Source: Puia dinghuensis
Lineage (GTDB): Bacteria; Bacteroidota; Bacteroidia; Chitinophagales; Chitinophagaceae
Reading direction: 5' to 3'
DNA: 64,000 nucleotides
NCBI RefSeq assembly: GCF_014642875.1
Contig: NZ_BMJC01000002.1
Coordinates: 868,001-932,000, forward strand
Position numbers and translations under genes: made by a program. How positions within the stretch are numbered: position 1 is the first letter of the stretch; every line of letters begins with the position of its first letter. The notes under the pieces were generated by a model. It was not told the origin of the DNA and ran no database searches. It saw only the letters and a list, made by a program, of their open reading frames with translations. Shown piece after piece: positions 23,947 to 34,000 of this stretch.

Positions 23947-24870
23947 TTTCGATCTCCCATTATCCTTTGCGTCATATCCATGAAACACAAGGAAGTAACC
24001 ATCGACGCATTCCACCACGGCGCAATGCCCTACTCCATTCCAATTCCTATCTCCTTCCAGCACCAGTGAGCCGCCGCCAAGGGTCATCGGGGTGCCGTCG
24101 CGATCCAGGTAAGGCCCTTGGATCTTTCCGGCCCGGCCCACCATCATCTTGTATGTACTCTTCTCTCCGCGACAACAATAATCGAAAGATACGAAGAGAT
24201 AATAATAATTGTCTTTTTTACAAATAAAAGGCGCTTCGATGGCGGCGTCGCCGGCGGCGGTGTCGGGAATCGTCTCCGTGCGATGGCGCGAAGCGATGGT
24301 GTACCACTGCTGGGGCTCGGCGAGGGACCGCCCATCGGGGGAAAGTTTGGTAAGTTTTATGCCATCCCAAAACGAGCCGAAATCAAGCCAGGGGGCGCCC
24401 TGATCGTCGACGATGAGATTAGGGTCAATAGCATTCCAACGGTCGCGGCCCGGGATGGATTGGATTATCTTTCCCTGGTCTTCCCATTTGAAATCCGGGG
24501 ACTGGGGGTCGAGGGTCTTGTTGGTGGCGAGGCCGATGCAGGAAGTGTTCTTACCGAAGATGGAAACAGCGTAGTAGAGATAATATTTCCCGTTGCGGAA
24601 GCTGATATCAGGGGCCCAGAAATGACCAGTGAAACCCGGGATGGTGATAGTGGTCCAGGACGGCGGGCTGCTGAAGACAGGCGCCCGGGCTGTCCAGTGC
24701 TGGCGGTCGGGGGAAGACCAGACGCTGATGCCGCGCCCTGTGCAGAAGATGTAGTATAGGCTGTCCTGGCGGATCATCACAGGGTCGTGCACCGGTGGCG
24801 CCGTTGTAAGCTGGGCCTGCGCGGTGATGATGAGCAGGAGGAGGACGGCTGTTATTGCTTTTTTCCCCAT
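23890..24870 (-). CDS. GH43 exported arabinanase-like enzyme
   Basis: A 326-residue family 43 glycoside hydrolase, predicted endo- or exo-acting on alpha-1,5-arabinan. Signal peptide MGKKAITAVLLLLIITAQAQ. Seen: the catalytic base region PPVHDPVMIRQDSLYYIFCTG, the pKa modulator Asp in WNAIDPNLIVDDQG, acid Glu in AAIEAPFICKKDNYYYL, and VGHCAVVE. The five-bladed propeller is complete and of normal length, with no extra domain. The start ATG 24870 lies inside the end of the preceding GH43 gene (19-base overlap), so the two are translationally coupled. Lacks a lipoprotein Cys, so it is periplasmic rather than surface anchored. Confidence 0.92.
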   Translation of the reverse strand: MGKKAITAVLLLLIITAQAQLTTAPPVHDPVMIRQDSLYYIFCTGRGISVWSSPDRQHWTARAPVFSSPPSWTTITIPGFTGHFWAPDISFRNGKYYLYYAVSIFGKNTSCIGLATNKTLDPQSPDFKWEDQGKIIQSIPGRDRWNAIDPNLIVDDQGAPWLDFGSFWDGIKLTKLSPDGRSLAEPQQWYTIASRHRTETIPDTAAGDAAIEAPFICKKDNYYYLFVSFDYCCRGEKSTYKMMVGRAGKIQGPYLDRDGTPMTLGGGSLVLEGDRNWNGVGHCAVVECVDGYFLVFHGYDAKDNGRSKLRIERLIWVDGWPVVVRQ

Positions 24871-26336
24871 ACTGCCGTGCCTGTGTTGTTCAATCCCGTG
24901 AATATAATGGTGCTCTTTTTGTTCTCCCAATCCCTGCCTTTCTGTACAAAGACCTTTTCGATAGCGCCCCCACCCCAGCTGATCTGCAACCAGGGAGCGG
25001 TGTAGCTCCATATTCCTTGTGCAGGGCCCTTGGCCGTCCCGTCGGCGGAAAGGGTGATCAGGGTGGAAACCTGCATGTCGGGAGAGACCTGTGTCGAGGC
25101 ATAGCCTGGCACGACCGTATAATTCAAGACTATTCGCTCCCAACTACCTGCCAGGGAATCCTGCGGCACGAGACTATTGTCCTCCCAGGCATACCGTTCG
25201 GGGGAAACTACCGGCCAGCCATCCACTGTCCAGAACAGTTTCCGCACATGCAGGTCCATAAAATAGCTGTTGACGGCCGGCCTCGCTTGGCTGGCATAGT
25301 AATAATGTGCGCTGTCGTCGGTGAAGACGGTGCAGTGAGAAACACCCTGCCAGCCGCCATGGCCCATAAACTGGTAAGGCGCGATGATCATCGGGGTATG
25401 GTCGATATTGGTATTGGCATCGACGCCGTTAAAGTCCAGGAATGGTCCCGTCGGCTGATCGGCCCGGCACACCCGGGTATTGTATTTTGTCTGCAACCAG
25501 TCATAGGCAATAAAAAGGAAGTATTTCCCCAACGTAGCGTTGTAGATGATCTCCGCCCCTTCGATATTCCCATTGTACTGGCCATTCGTAAAGCCCCGGT
25601 TGGCGATGCGCGTCCCCTTGTCCCCCGCCGTGGCCGCCAGACCCGTTGCGGGATCCAGCTTCAGGACATAGATCCCGTCCCAGGCGCTGCCATAATACAT
25701 ATACTGGTTGCCGGAAGGCGTGGTCATCACTGTCGGATCGATGGCGTTGGTCTGTGTAGTGTTGTCATTCGCAGAGGCGACCACTGTCCCTTGCTCCGTC
25801 CATGGTCCTTCAGGCGACGACGCGGTGGCCAGCCCGATCACCGAAAGCCGCGGAGTGGGGGAAGAAAGGGAATAATACAGCCGGTATTGCGCACCAACCT
25901 GCAACACATAAGGCGCCCACAAGGCATTGTTTGGTGTGCCGCCCTGCGACGTGATATAAGCGGACCCCAAGGCCGGTAGCGGTACATTGGATGGAAAGAC
26001 CCAGCCCACAAACTGCCATTGCACGAGGTCTTTCGACTTCCGCACCTGAATTCCGGGTCTCACCGAGGTTCCATAAGCTACATCCGTACTGTAACAGTAA
26101 TAATACTGGCCGAATTTTTTGATGCTCGGGTCGTGTACGTTGTAGGGTCCCCATTTGGAGTAATAGGTGAAGTCGGCTACATCCGCGTACGTGTCTTCGA
26201 TCGAATTGATATCGAATGCGGCGGTGACACTGGTCGTGGTGTCCGTTGTGGTGCTTCCCGTTGGCGACCCGCTCTTTTTAGAGCAGGCAGCCAGCAGGAA
26301 CAAGAAGATGAGGGTAACGTAATTAATATGTCGCAT
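24852..26336 (-). CDS. GH43 arabinan endo-1,5-alpha-L-arabinosidase, lipoprotein
   Basis: A 494-residue lipoprotein with an LAACSKKSG lipobox at about Cys18, so likely outer-membrane anchored. The catalytic GH43 propeller runs about 45-380 (GPYNVHDPSIKKFGQYYYCYS, TNAIDPTVM, GNIEGAEIIYN, VSHCTVF), followed by a C-terminal beta domain (about 385-494; SLAGSWERIVLNY) of the GH43_C2 type known from endo-arabinanases. Lipoprotein anchoring and position behind SusD fit a surface enzyme that cuts arabinan before import. It overlaps the SusD end by 14 bases and the next GH43 start by 19. Confidence 0.92.
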   Translation of the reverse strand: MRHINYVTLIFLFLLAACSKKSGSPTGSTTTDTTTSVTAAFDINSIEDTYADVADFTYYSKWGPYNVHDPSIKKFGQYYYCYSTDVAYGTSVRPGIQVRKSKDLVQWQFVGWVFPSNVPLPALGSAYITSQGGTPNNALWAPYVLQVGAQYRLYYSLSSPTPRLSVIGLATASSPEGPWTEQGTVVASANDNTTQTNAIDPTVMTTPSGNQYMYYGSAWDGIYVLKLDPATGLAATAGDKGTRIANRGFTNGQYNGNIEGAEIIYNATLGKYFLFIAYDWLQTKYNTRVCRADQPTGPFLDFNGVDANTNIDHTPMIIAPYQFMGHGGWQGVSHCTVFTDDSAHYYYASQARPAVNSYFMDLHVRKLFWTVDGWPVVSPERYAWEDNSLVPQDSLAGSWERIVLNYTVVPGYASTQVSPDMQVSTLITLSADGTAKGPAQGIWSYTAPWLQISWGGGAIEKVFVQKGRDWENKKSTIIFTGLNNTGTAVWGKKQ

Positions 26337-27879
26337 TTTGCTTAACGCCGGGATTGTTGTCTATTTCACTTTGCGGGATGGGATAGAGTTCCTTGCCGGG
26401 TATATACCCGTTGAATTCCGGGTCCCGGGTTTTCAGCCAGGAAAGCCTGGTCGCATCGGACAGCCAGCCCCAGCGGCGAATGTCGTCGAAGCGGTGTCCC
26501 TCCAGGCAGAACTCCAGCAGCCGTTCGTGCCCGATCTGGTCGCGCATCTGCGCCTGGGTATAGGTGGAGAATTCTGCGACCCGATTGGGCAGGCGGGCTC
26601 TTGTGCGCACCATTTGGATGTATTGAGCACACACGGCAGTGTTGCCCAGCTCGTTCTGGCACTCCGCATACATCATCAGCACGTCCGCATAGCGCATCAG
26701 CCTGTCGTGAATGCCGCTGCGCCAGCTATATTCATTGGCCTGATAGCCATCTCCGTTCTCATATTTGCGGCTGAAAACATCGTTGAGGAACCCGATGTTA
26801 GAACCATATTTGACGGCGAAATTATCCAGGTATATCGTCTCGCCGGGTTTGTTGTAGAACATGGTGGCGTCGAGGCGGGGGTCTACCAGGCTGTCCACGG
26901 TCTTCTCCAGGAAGAATTCATTGAAAGCACTCTTGGTAGGCTGGACATCTGTCCACCCATAATCAGGCGCCCCATAGGTGATGGCCCGCGCAGAGGTCTT
27001 TCCCCATGAGGACAAGGGTACACCCTGCCAGCCCAGGTCGGTGCCACCCGCAGACGTAGAGAACTGGATCTCGAACAGCGATTCCGCATTGTTGGGATAG
27101 TTGAGGGTGAAATTGTCCTTGTAATTCGGCATCAGGCTGTAGATGCCCAGATTGATAATAGCTTTAAACTGATCGGAAGCCTGCTGGAATTGATGGTTAA
27201 ACAGATAAGCCTTGCCAAGGTAGGCCATCGCAGCACCTCTGGTGGCCCTGCCTTTCTGTCCCGCATCCGCCCCCGAAACCGTATCATACGTCACCGGCAG
27301 GAGGTTGATCGCCGCCTGCATGTCCGCCTCCACCTGGGTCCAACCCTGGGCCTGTGTGGACTGGGCAACGAAGAAATCGGATGGGCCCTTCGGGGCCTTC
27401 AGAGGTAAGGACACGTTGCCGAACAGGTTCACAAGGTGAAAGAAATACAAGCCCCGCAGGAAATAAGCCTGCCCAAGGATGCGATTCTTCACCCCAGCAT
27501 CCATGGCGATGCCGGGTACATATTCAAACACCTGGTTACACCGGAAGATGCCTTCATAATATTCATCGAACGACCAGCCATAGCCGGATGGATCGCTGGT
27601 GCCTATGGCAAACTTTCCTACATTGGAGATGGCCGTCCAGGGGCTGTTACTGTGTACATCGTCCCCACGGACATCCAGCAGGATGGGTGTAAACCGCATA
27701 TAACATCCGTCAAGCATCAACGGCGCATATGCCGCATCGATACCCGCAACGGCATCTGCCGAGGTTTTCCAGTAGGAGGTCGAGGTCTGCGCGTTGGGAT
27801 TGGCCTGGTCGAGCTTTTTGTTGCAGCCGCCGGCAAACCAACTCAGGGCGGCGAGGAAAATAATATGTGAGAATTTCAT
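26323..27879 (-). CDS. SusD/RagB-family glycan-binding lipoprotein
   Basis: A 518-residue SusD homologue that binds glycan on the cell surface and caps its SusC partner. Signal and lipobox: SWFAGGCNKKLDQ, Cys about 20. N-terminal TPR-like helices (about 40-330) and the RagB/SusD C-terminal part (YADVLMMYAECQNELGN, and RFDDIRRWGWL near the end). I chose ATG 27879; the frame is open further, to 28125, but that would run into the susC coding end and bury the signal peptide. It is 25 bases after the SusC stop. Ligand inferred as arabinan from the two GH43 genes that follow. Confidence 0.95.
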   Translation of the reverse strand: MKFSHIIFLAALSWFAGGCNKKLDQANPNAQTSTSYWKTSADAVAGIDAAYAPLMLDGCYMRFTPILLDVRGDDVHSNSPWTAISNVGKFAIGTSDPSGYGWSFDEYYEGIFRCNQVFEYVPGIAMDAGVKNRILGQAYFLRGLYFFHLVNLFGNVSLPLKAPKGPSDFFVAQSTQAQGWTQVEADMQAAINLLPVTYDTVSGADAGQKGRATRGAAMAYLGKAYLFNHQFQQASDQFKAIINLGIYSLMPNYKDNFTLNYPNNAESLFEIQFSTSAGGTDLGWQGVPLSSWGKTSARAITYGAPDYGWTDVQPTKSAFNEFFLEKTVDSLVDPRLDATMFYNKPGETIYLDNFAVKYGSNIGFLNDVFSRKYENGDGYQANEYSWRSGIHDRLMRYADVLMMYAECQNELGNTAVCAQYIQMVRTRARLPNRVAEFSTYTQAQMRDQIGHERLLEFCLEGHRFDDIRRWGWLSDATRLSWLKTRDPEFNGYIPGKELYPIPQSEIDNNPGVKQNATY

Positions 27880-27904
27880 ATGTCGTACTTTATTCGTTAG
27901 TGAT

Positions 27905-30900
27905 TTAGAGACCTGCCTGCAGGCCAACCATGAATGTCCGGGGATTGGGGAAAGAGCCGTAGTCATATCCGCGGCTGAACAACCCGTCACTGATAAAGTC
28001 GGGATCATAGCCTTTGTATTTGGAAACAGTGACCAGGTTAAGCCCGCCGACATAGACCCGCAGGCGGGTGAAGACGTGCCCCCTGCCGATGACCGACGAA
28101 GGGAAGGTATACCCGATCTGCGCATTTTGCAGCTTGATGTACGTGCCGCTTTCTACAAACTTATCGGAGAATCTGCCATTACCATTGGGGTCCCCGATGA
28201 CCGGTCTCGGAACATTAGTATTGGTATTCGTCGGGGTCCAGTAATTGAGATAATCGGTATGCGCATTGTTGTACTGCCCGCTCATCAAGGCCGCATAGAC
28301 GCCATTGAAGACCTTGCTGCCCGCATTCCCCTGCCAGAAGAAGGAGATGTCGAAATTCTTATAAGAAGCGTCGAAGTTGAACCCAAAGTACAGTTTCGGG
28401 ATGGCCGAGCCCAGGTAGACCCTGTCCGAATCATCGGTGATGGTATAGGCGTGGGTATTGTCCTTTCCGTTTTGCGCCTTGAACCGCACATCGCCGGGCG
28501 CAGTATAAGCGGATTGGAATGCATGGCTCGCGATATCCGCGGCATTCTGGAACAACCCTTCCGTCTGGTAACCGTATAATTCCCCTACTTCCCGGCCCAC
28601 GGCTGTCTTGCTGCCCGCACCATAGATGGGATTGTTGGCCCCGCCCAGTTTCAATACTTTGTTCTTTAAGGTATAGGCATTCCCGCTGATATTGAACTTC
28701 ACCGGACCGGTGGAGTGGTGATAGGCCACCGTGAATTCCAATCCCTGGTTGGTCATGGTGGCGGCATTGGTGGTCAGGGTCTGTGGGAAGGAACCTACCG
28801 ACAACGGAATGGGTATCTGGGTAATGATATCCTTCGACTCGCGGTAGAAGTATTCGCCGGTGAAGGTGAGTTTCTCATTCCAGAGGCCCAGGTCGACCGC
28901 GACATTCTTGGTGGTGGTACTCTCCCACTTGAGGGACGGGTCCGTCACCGACACCGTGGTACCGCCCTGCGCCAGGACATTGTTGAAGACATAGTTGACA
29001 CTGCCGTCAATATAGGATTGCCAGCTGTAGTAGCCAAGGGAGGTCTGGTTGCCCAATGTTCCATATCCCGCCCTCAGCTTCAGGCTGCTCACGTCTTTTG
29101 GCAAGGAGATGAATTTTTCATTGCTGATATTCCAGGCCGCCGCAAAACCGGCAAAGTTCCCGTACCGGTGATAGGGACTGAATTTAGAAGACCCGTCCCG
29201 CCGGAAATTGGCAGTCAGGAGATATCTGTCCTGGTAGTTGTAGTTCACCCGGCCCAGCAGGGAGAAAAGGGTAGCCGTCCCCTTATCACTGGTGACCGTA
29301 TTGGCGCTGGGATTGGAGACGGCCCCAAACGTTTGTGCGACAAGGGTCGTCGTATCCGTGGAGGTCGCAGACATCTGGTCGTAGTTATCCTGCTGATAGG
29401 TGATGCCGCCCAACAATTCGAAATGGTGGTCGCCGGCATGGAAATTATAATTAAGGGTATTTTCGACCAGACCGGTGTTTGCTTCGCCCATCTGTTGATA
29501 CATGTAATATTGGGTATTGATATAGTAGTAACCCATATTGAATTTGGGCTCATAGTGGAAGTTCTTATAGTCCGTGCGGTCGAAGCTTACACTGATGCGA
29601 TATTTGAGGTCTTTCAGCAGCTCTATTTCCCCCCAGGCATTGGCCAGGATGCGGTTGCGGTCGCTGTGATCGTTGACGAGCTTGTTGATGCCGACTACAT
29701 TCGCAGAGATGCCGCCATTCAACACCTTGTCGCTGCCACCGTATCCGCCCAGGCGGGTCGGGTCGTACACGGGGATAGTCGGAAAGGCCGTCAGCATGCT
29801 GGTGACGGTGCCGCCGAATACGGCATGTCCATTTGTCGCCGCATAATTTCCCTTGTTCGACTGCGTGTAGGCGAATTTTGCGCCATAGCTAAACCTTCCT
29901 TTCTTTCCCTGCATGCTGCTGTTGAGCGAATATCGCTTATAGCCCTGCGGACCAACCTGGTAGCCCGTCTGATCGAAATAATCCAGGGAAAGATTGTAAG
30001 ATGCGGCTTCGGAGCCGCCGGAGATCCCGGCGCTATGGTCCTGGATAAAGCCCGTCTTCAGGGCTGCCTTCTGCCAATCGGTGTTGATATTCGAGATGAA
30101 TTCCGGACTGGAAGGATCGTTACCCGGCGACAGGGCCAACCCTGCATTGGTCTCCGCCGCACGCACGATCTGCTGATACTGCGTCCTGTTGGCAAGCGGT
30201 ATTGTCTTAGGAACCTTCTGCATCCCGGCCCAGCCGTTCAGGCTGATGCGGGCGGGTCCGGGCCGGCCCTTTTTTGTCGTAATAATGATCACGCCCGTTG
30301 CTGCCCTCGACCCGTAAATGGCCGCGGCAGAGGCATCTTTCAGCACCTGGATGGTCTCGATATCATCCGGCGAGAAATCATAAGGCGCGGTGACCGGGAT
30401 ACCGTCGATGACAAACAATGGGCTGTTATCCCCAAAGGTGGTGACCCCCCTGATCTTTATCTGCACATACCCGCCGGGCTCGCCCGATCCCTGTACGCTG
30501 ATGCCTGCCGCCTGTCCCTGCAGCAGCTTGGCGACATCATAGGATGCCGTCTTCTTTGCATTGTCCACATTGACGACGGCGACCGAGCCCGTCAGGTCTT
30601 TCTTTCGGACCGTACCGTAACCGACCACCACCACGTCATTCAAGGCGTTTGCCCTGGTAGTCAGATTGATATTGAGCGGGGATTTGGATACCTTTATTTC
30701 ATAGTCGTCGAACCCGATGGAAGATATGACGAGGATGTCGCCGGTGCTGGCAGGAATGGAGAAGCTGCCATCCTCGGAAGAACTGGTGCTGATGTTCTTC
30801 CCTTTCACAGTCACTGTAGCCGCGGCCACCGGCTTCCCATCCTTGTCCTTTACGCTGCCCTTCACCGGGGCCTGCGCCATGGCGGCGCATGAAATAAGCA

Positions 30901-30931
30901 GGATAAGGAAAAGGAGCTTACATTTTTTCAT
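27905..30931 (-). CDS. SusC/RagA-family TonB-linked outer-membrane transporter
   Basis: A 1008-residue SusC-type TonB-dependent transporter. Signal peptide MKKCKLLFLILLISCAAMAQ; carboxypeptidase-like beta domain (about 25-95, PVKGSVKDKDGKPVAAATVTVKG); plug domain (about 105-215) with VVVGYGTVRKKDLTG and the DVLKDASAAAIYGSRAATGV-type SusC signature; then a barrel to the C-terminus (MVGLQAGL). It works with the SusD lipoprotein to import oligosaccharide, here probably arabino-oligosaccharide. It begins the operon SusC-SusD-GH43-GH43 and is divergent from the sensor kinase at 31061, which fits local sensing. A -7 box lies at 30989-30996. Confidence 0.96.
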   Translation of the reverse strand: MKKCKLLFLILLISCAAMAQAPVKGSVKDKDGKPVAAATVTVKGKNISTSSSEDGSFSIPASTGDILVISSIGFDDYEIKVSKSPLNINLTTRANALNDVVVVGYGTVRKKDLTGSVAVVNVDNAKKTASYDVAKLLQGQAAGISVQGSGEPGGYVQIKIRGVTTFGDNSPLFVIDGIPVTAPYDFSPDDIETIQVLKDASAAAIYGSRAATGVIIITTKKGRPGPARISLNGWAGMQKVPKTIPLANRTQYQQIVRAAETNAGLALSPGNDPSSPEFISNINTDWQKAALKTGFIQDHSAGISGGSEAASYNLSLDYFDQTGYQVGPQGYKRYSLNSSMQGKKGRFSYGAKFAYTQSNKGNYAATNGHAVFGGTVTSMLTAFPTIPVYDPTRLGGYGGSDKVLNGGISANVVGINKLVNDHSDRNRILANAWGEIELLKDLKYRISVSFDRTDYKNFHYEPKFNMGYYYINTQYYMYQQMGEANTGLVENTLNYNFHAGDHHFELLGGITYQQDNYDQMSATSTDTTTLVAQTFGAVSNPSANTVTSDKGTATLFSLLGRVNYNYQDRYLLTANFRRDGSSKFSPYHRYGNFAGFAAAWNISNEKFISLPKDVSSLKLRAGYGTLGNQTSLGYYSWQSYIDGSVNYVFNNVLAQGGTTVSVTDPSLKWESTTTKNVAVDLGLWNEKLTFTGEYFYRESKDIITQIPIPLSVGSFPQTLTTNAATMTNQGLEFTVAYHHSTGPVKFNISGNAYTLKNKVLKLGGANNPIYGAGSKTAVGREVGELYGYQTEGLFQNAADIASHAFQSAYTAPGDVRFKAQNGKDNTHAYTITDDSDRVYLGSAIPKLYFGFNFDASYKNFDISFFWQGNAGSKVFNGVYAALMSGQYNNAHTDYLNYWTPTNTNTNVPRPVIGDPNGNGRFSDKFVESGTYIKLQNAQIGYTFPSSVIGRGHVFTRLRVYVGGLNLVTVSKYKGYDPDFISDGLFSRGYDYGSFPNPRTFMVGLQAGL

Positions 30932-30988
30932 ATAGCATTAATTTGGTTTGGCAATCTTAAGTGTCAAAAAAACATTTAATCGTCAGCT

Positions 30989-30996
30989 CAAAAATA
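30989..30996 (-). promoter_or_regulatory. -7 promoter box for the arabinan susC operon
   Basis: On the minus strand this reads TATTTTTG, an exact TAnnTTTG match, 57 bases before the SusC start. A matching TTTG -33 element is not seen, as expected if the AraC-type regulator activates it. Confidence 0.4.
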
Positions 30997-31060
30997 GCGA
31001 TATCTCCATATTCCACTCATATTTTCGTATCATTGTCTCAGCAAATCATCTCAACTTCGG

Positions 31061-34000
31061 ATGGTGACCACCAGGACCTTCATACTTGCCATAGCCTCCC
31101 TTTTCATGGGTAGCGCCCTTTTCGGCCAGCCCTATTACTTCCGGCATCTGCAGGTGGAGAACGGGCTTTCCAATAATGCCGTCATTTGTAGTTTGCAGGA
31201 CAAGAAAGGGTTCTTATGGTTTGGAACAAAAGACGGCCTGGACAGATTTGACGGCTATTCCTTCAAGATCTTCCGCAACGATCCTGACGACAGCAGCAGC
31301 ATCGGAAGCAATTTTATCCATTGTCTTTATGAGGATCAGAAGGGTCTCCTGTGGGTGGGTACGGAAAAGGGCCTTTACCGCTTCGACGCTGCTACCGAAA
31401 GCTTCCGGGTGGTCGACGGGGCCGCGGATGGCCCAATCAGGGATGTTGTTATGGATGGAAGTGGAGATTTGTGGTTCATTTCGGGTTTTACGCTGATGGA
31501 GTTGCCGGTGGGGAGGCAGCGGCTGGATTATTTCGACATCGGCCGCTATTTTGAAGCGACGTCCTTATGCATTTCGGCCGATGGCACGCTGTGGGTTTCT
31601 TCCGCCGCCGGTCTCCTGTACCGATGGAACCAGGGAACTCATGCCTTCACCGGCTTCGACCTGTTCGATCATTCCGACCAGACACAGGACAGGTGGTTGG
31701 AAAGGGTCTATGCCACGGCAGGCGGCACGCTGTTGGTCGGAACCGCGACCCAGGGCGCAAAACTATTCGACGTCCGAACTTCCGCCTATAAAGACATCCT
31801 CACGTATAATGAAGACAGGACGGCTGTCTTTGCACGGAATTTTATCCAGACCTCCGATGACGAGTGCTGGATCGGTACAGAATCGGGCGTCTACATCTAT
31901 AATTCCAGGACGGGGCAGGTGCTCAACCTCCGGAAAAAATACAATGATCCTTATTCCCTCTCCGACAATGCCGTCTACACCTTTTGTAAGGATAAGGAAG
32001 GGGGCATCTGGGCGGGCACCTACTTCGGCGGCGTCAATTACTATCCGAGGCAATACAATGCCTTCCGGAAATATTTTCCCAAAAGCGGGGAGAACTCCCT
32101 GGATGGATATGTCGTCCGCGAGATACACCAGGACAGCTACGGCAACCTCTGGATCGGAACCGAAGATGCAGGGCTCAACCGGCTGGATACGGCCACCGGC
32201 CTGTTCACCCATTTCCTGCCTACCGGCGCCAGGGGAAGCATTTCCTATAGTAATATCCACGGATTACTGGTGCATAGCAACTGCCTCTGGATAGGCACCT
32301 TCGAACATGGTCTCGATATCATGGATATTCCCAGTGGCAAGGTTATCCGCCACTATTCCACGGGCAACGGGGAGCACGATCTGAGAAGCAGTTTCATCTA
32401 CTGCATCTACCAGGATCCTTCGGGAGGTATTTTATTGGGCACCACCCGCGGGGCCTATGCATATGATTCCTCGAAAGATTACTTTACACCTTTGCCTGGC
32501 ATGCCCCTCTACAATTGGTATTCCTGTCTCTTACGGGATAAGAAAGGTGGTTTTTGGGCCGGAACATATGGCAACGGCGTTCACTATTACAATGCCCTCA
32601 CAGGCAAATCACGGGATTTCCGGTACAAAATGGGCGACAGGCGCAGCCTGGGCAGCGACAGGGTCAATAGCATATTCGAGGACAGCAGCGGCAGCCTCTG
32701 GTTCGCCACCGAAGGAGGACTGTGCCGGTATGACGCGGCAACGGAAGACTTTACCCGGTTCACAACCCGGGAAGGCTTCCCCACCAATTTCATTTTAAGT
32801 ATACTGGAGGATGAAAAGGCAGTGCTTTGGATAAGTACTTCCAAAGGATTGGTATGTTTCAACCCCCGGACGCAACGCTTGACCAATTACACAAAAGACA
32901 ATGGACTGCTGAACGACCAGTTCAATTTCAGTTCGGCTTACAGGGACGCGGGTGGCAGAATGTACTTCGGAAGCGTCAAAGGCATGATCAGCTTCCGTCC
33001 GTGGGACTTCATCCCGAATTCCTTTGTGCCGCCGGTGTATTTCACCGGGTTCCAGGTGGATAACAAAGAGCTGCCCATCGCCCGGAAAGGGTCCCCTCTC
33101 CGGCAATCTCTCCCTTTTTCGGATAACATCGTCCTCGATCATAATCAATCCACCTTTAGCATCGACTTTGCCGCACTTGGCTATACAGCCCCGGAGATGA
33201 CAGAATACGCCTATAAAATGGATGGCCTGGATAAGGGGTGGACGCATTTAAAAACAAACAGGAAAGTTTATTTTACGGGCCTCGCCTCGGGCCACTATGT
33301 TTTCAGGGTAAAGGCTTCTAATAGCAGTGGGGTATGGAACGAACAGGAGGCGAAGCTGTCCATCGAGGTACTCCCACCCTGGTGGGCCAGTCTCTGGGCA
33401 TGCGCTTTTTATATTTTTTTTGGCGGAGTTTGCATCTGGTATGCCATCCGCATCTATCACCGGAATGTGGAAGAAAAGAACAGGCGGAAGATCGAACATC
33501 TCGAAAGAATAAAGGAGAAAGAGATATTCAATGCCAAGATCGAGTTCTTTACCAATGTGGCGCATGAGATAAGGACTCCCCTCACGCTGATAAGGGGTCC
33601 CCTGGAAAAAGTGATAAAAAAGGCCGGCGCCGTCACGGAAATAAAAGACAGCCTGCGCATCATGGAAAAAAATACTCTCCGGCTAATCGACCTGACCAAT
33701 CAGCTGCTGGACTTCAGGCAAACGGAGATCGGGGGATTCAGCCTGAATTTTGTAAAGGCCAATATTCCCGAACTGCTGGAAGACAATTATATCAGCTTCA
33801 AACCCCTCGCAGAACAAAAAAACCTCCGCTTCGAGCTTTCCCTGCCGGTTGCCCGGCTATGCGCCTATGTAGATACCGATGCCTTTAACAAGATACTCGC
33901 CAACCTTTTCAGCAACGCGGTGAAATATGCCGAAGGCAAAGTGATCATCTTTCTGCGGCCCTTTGACGAAGGGGATACTTACTTTACGATCGAGATCAGC

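Noticed and set aside
28715-30892. A long plus-strand open frame of 725 codons opposite the arabinan susC gene.
   Set aside because: The minus strand holds a full SusC with signal peptide, plug and barrel; the opposite frame lacks domains and is a shadow of G+C-rich codons.
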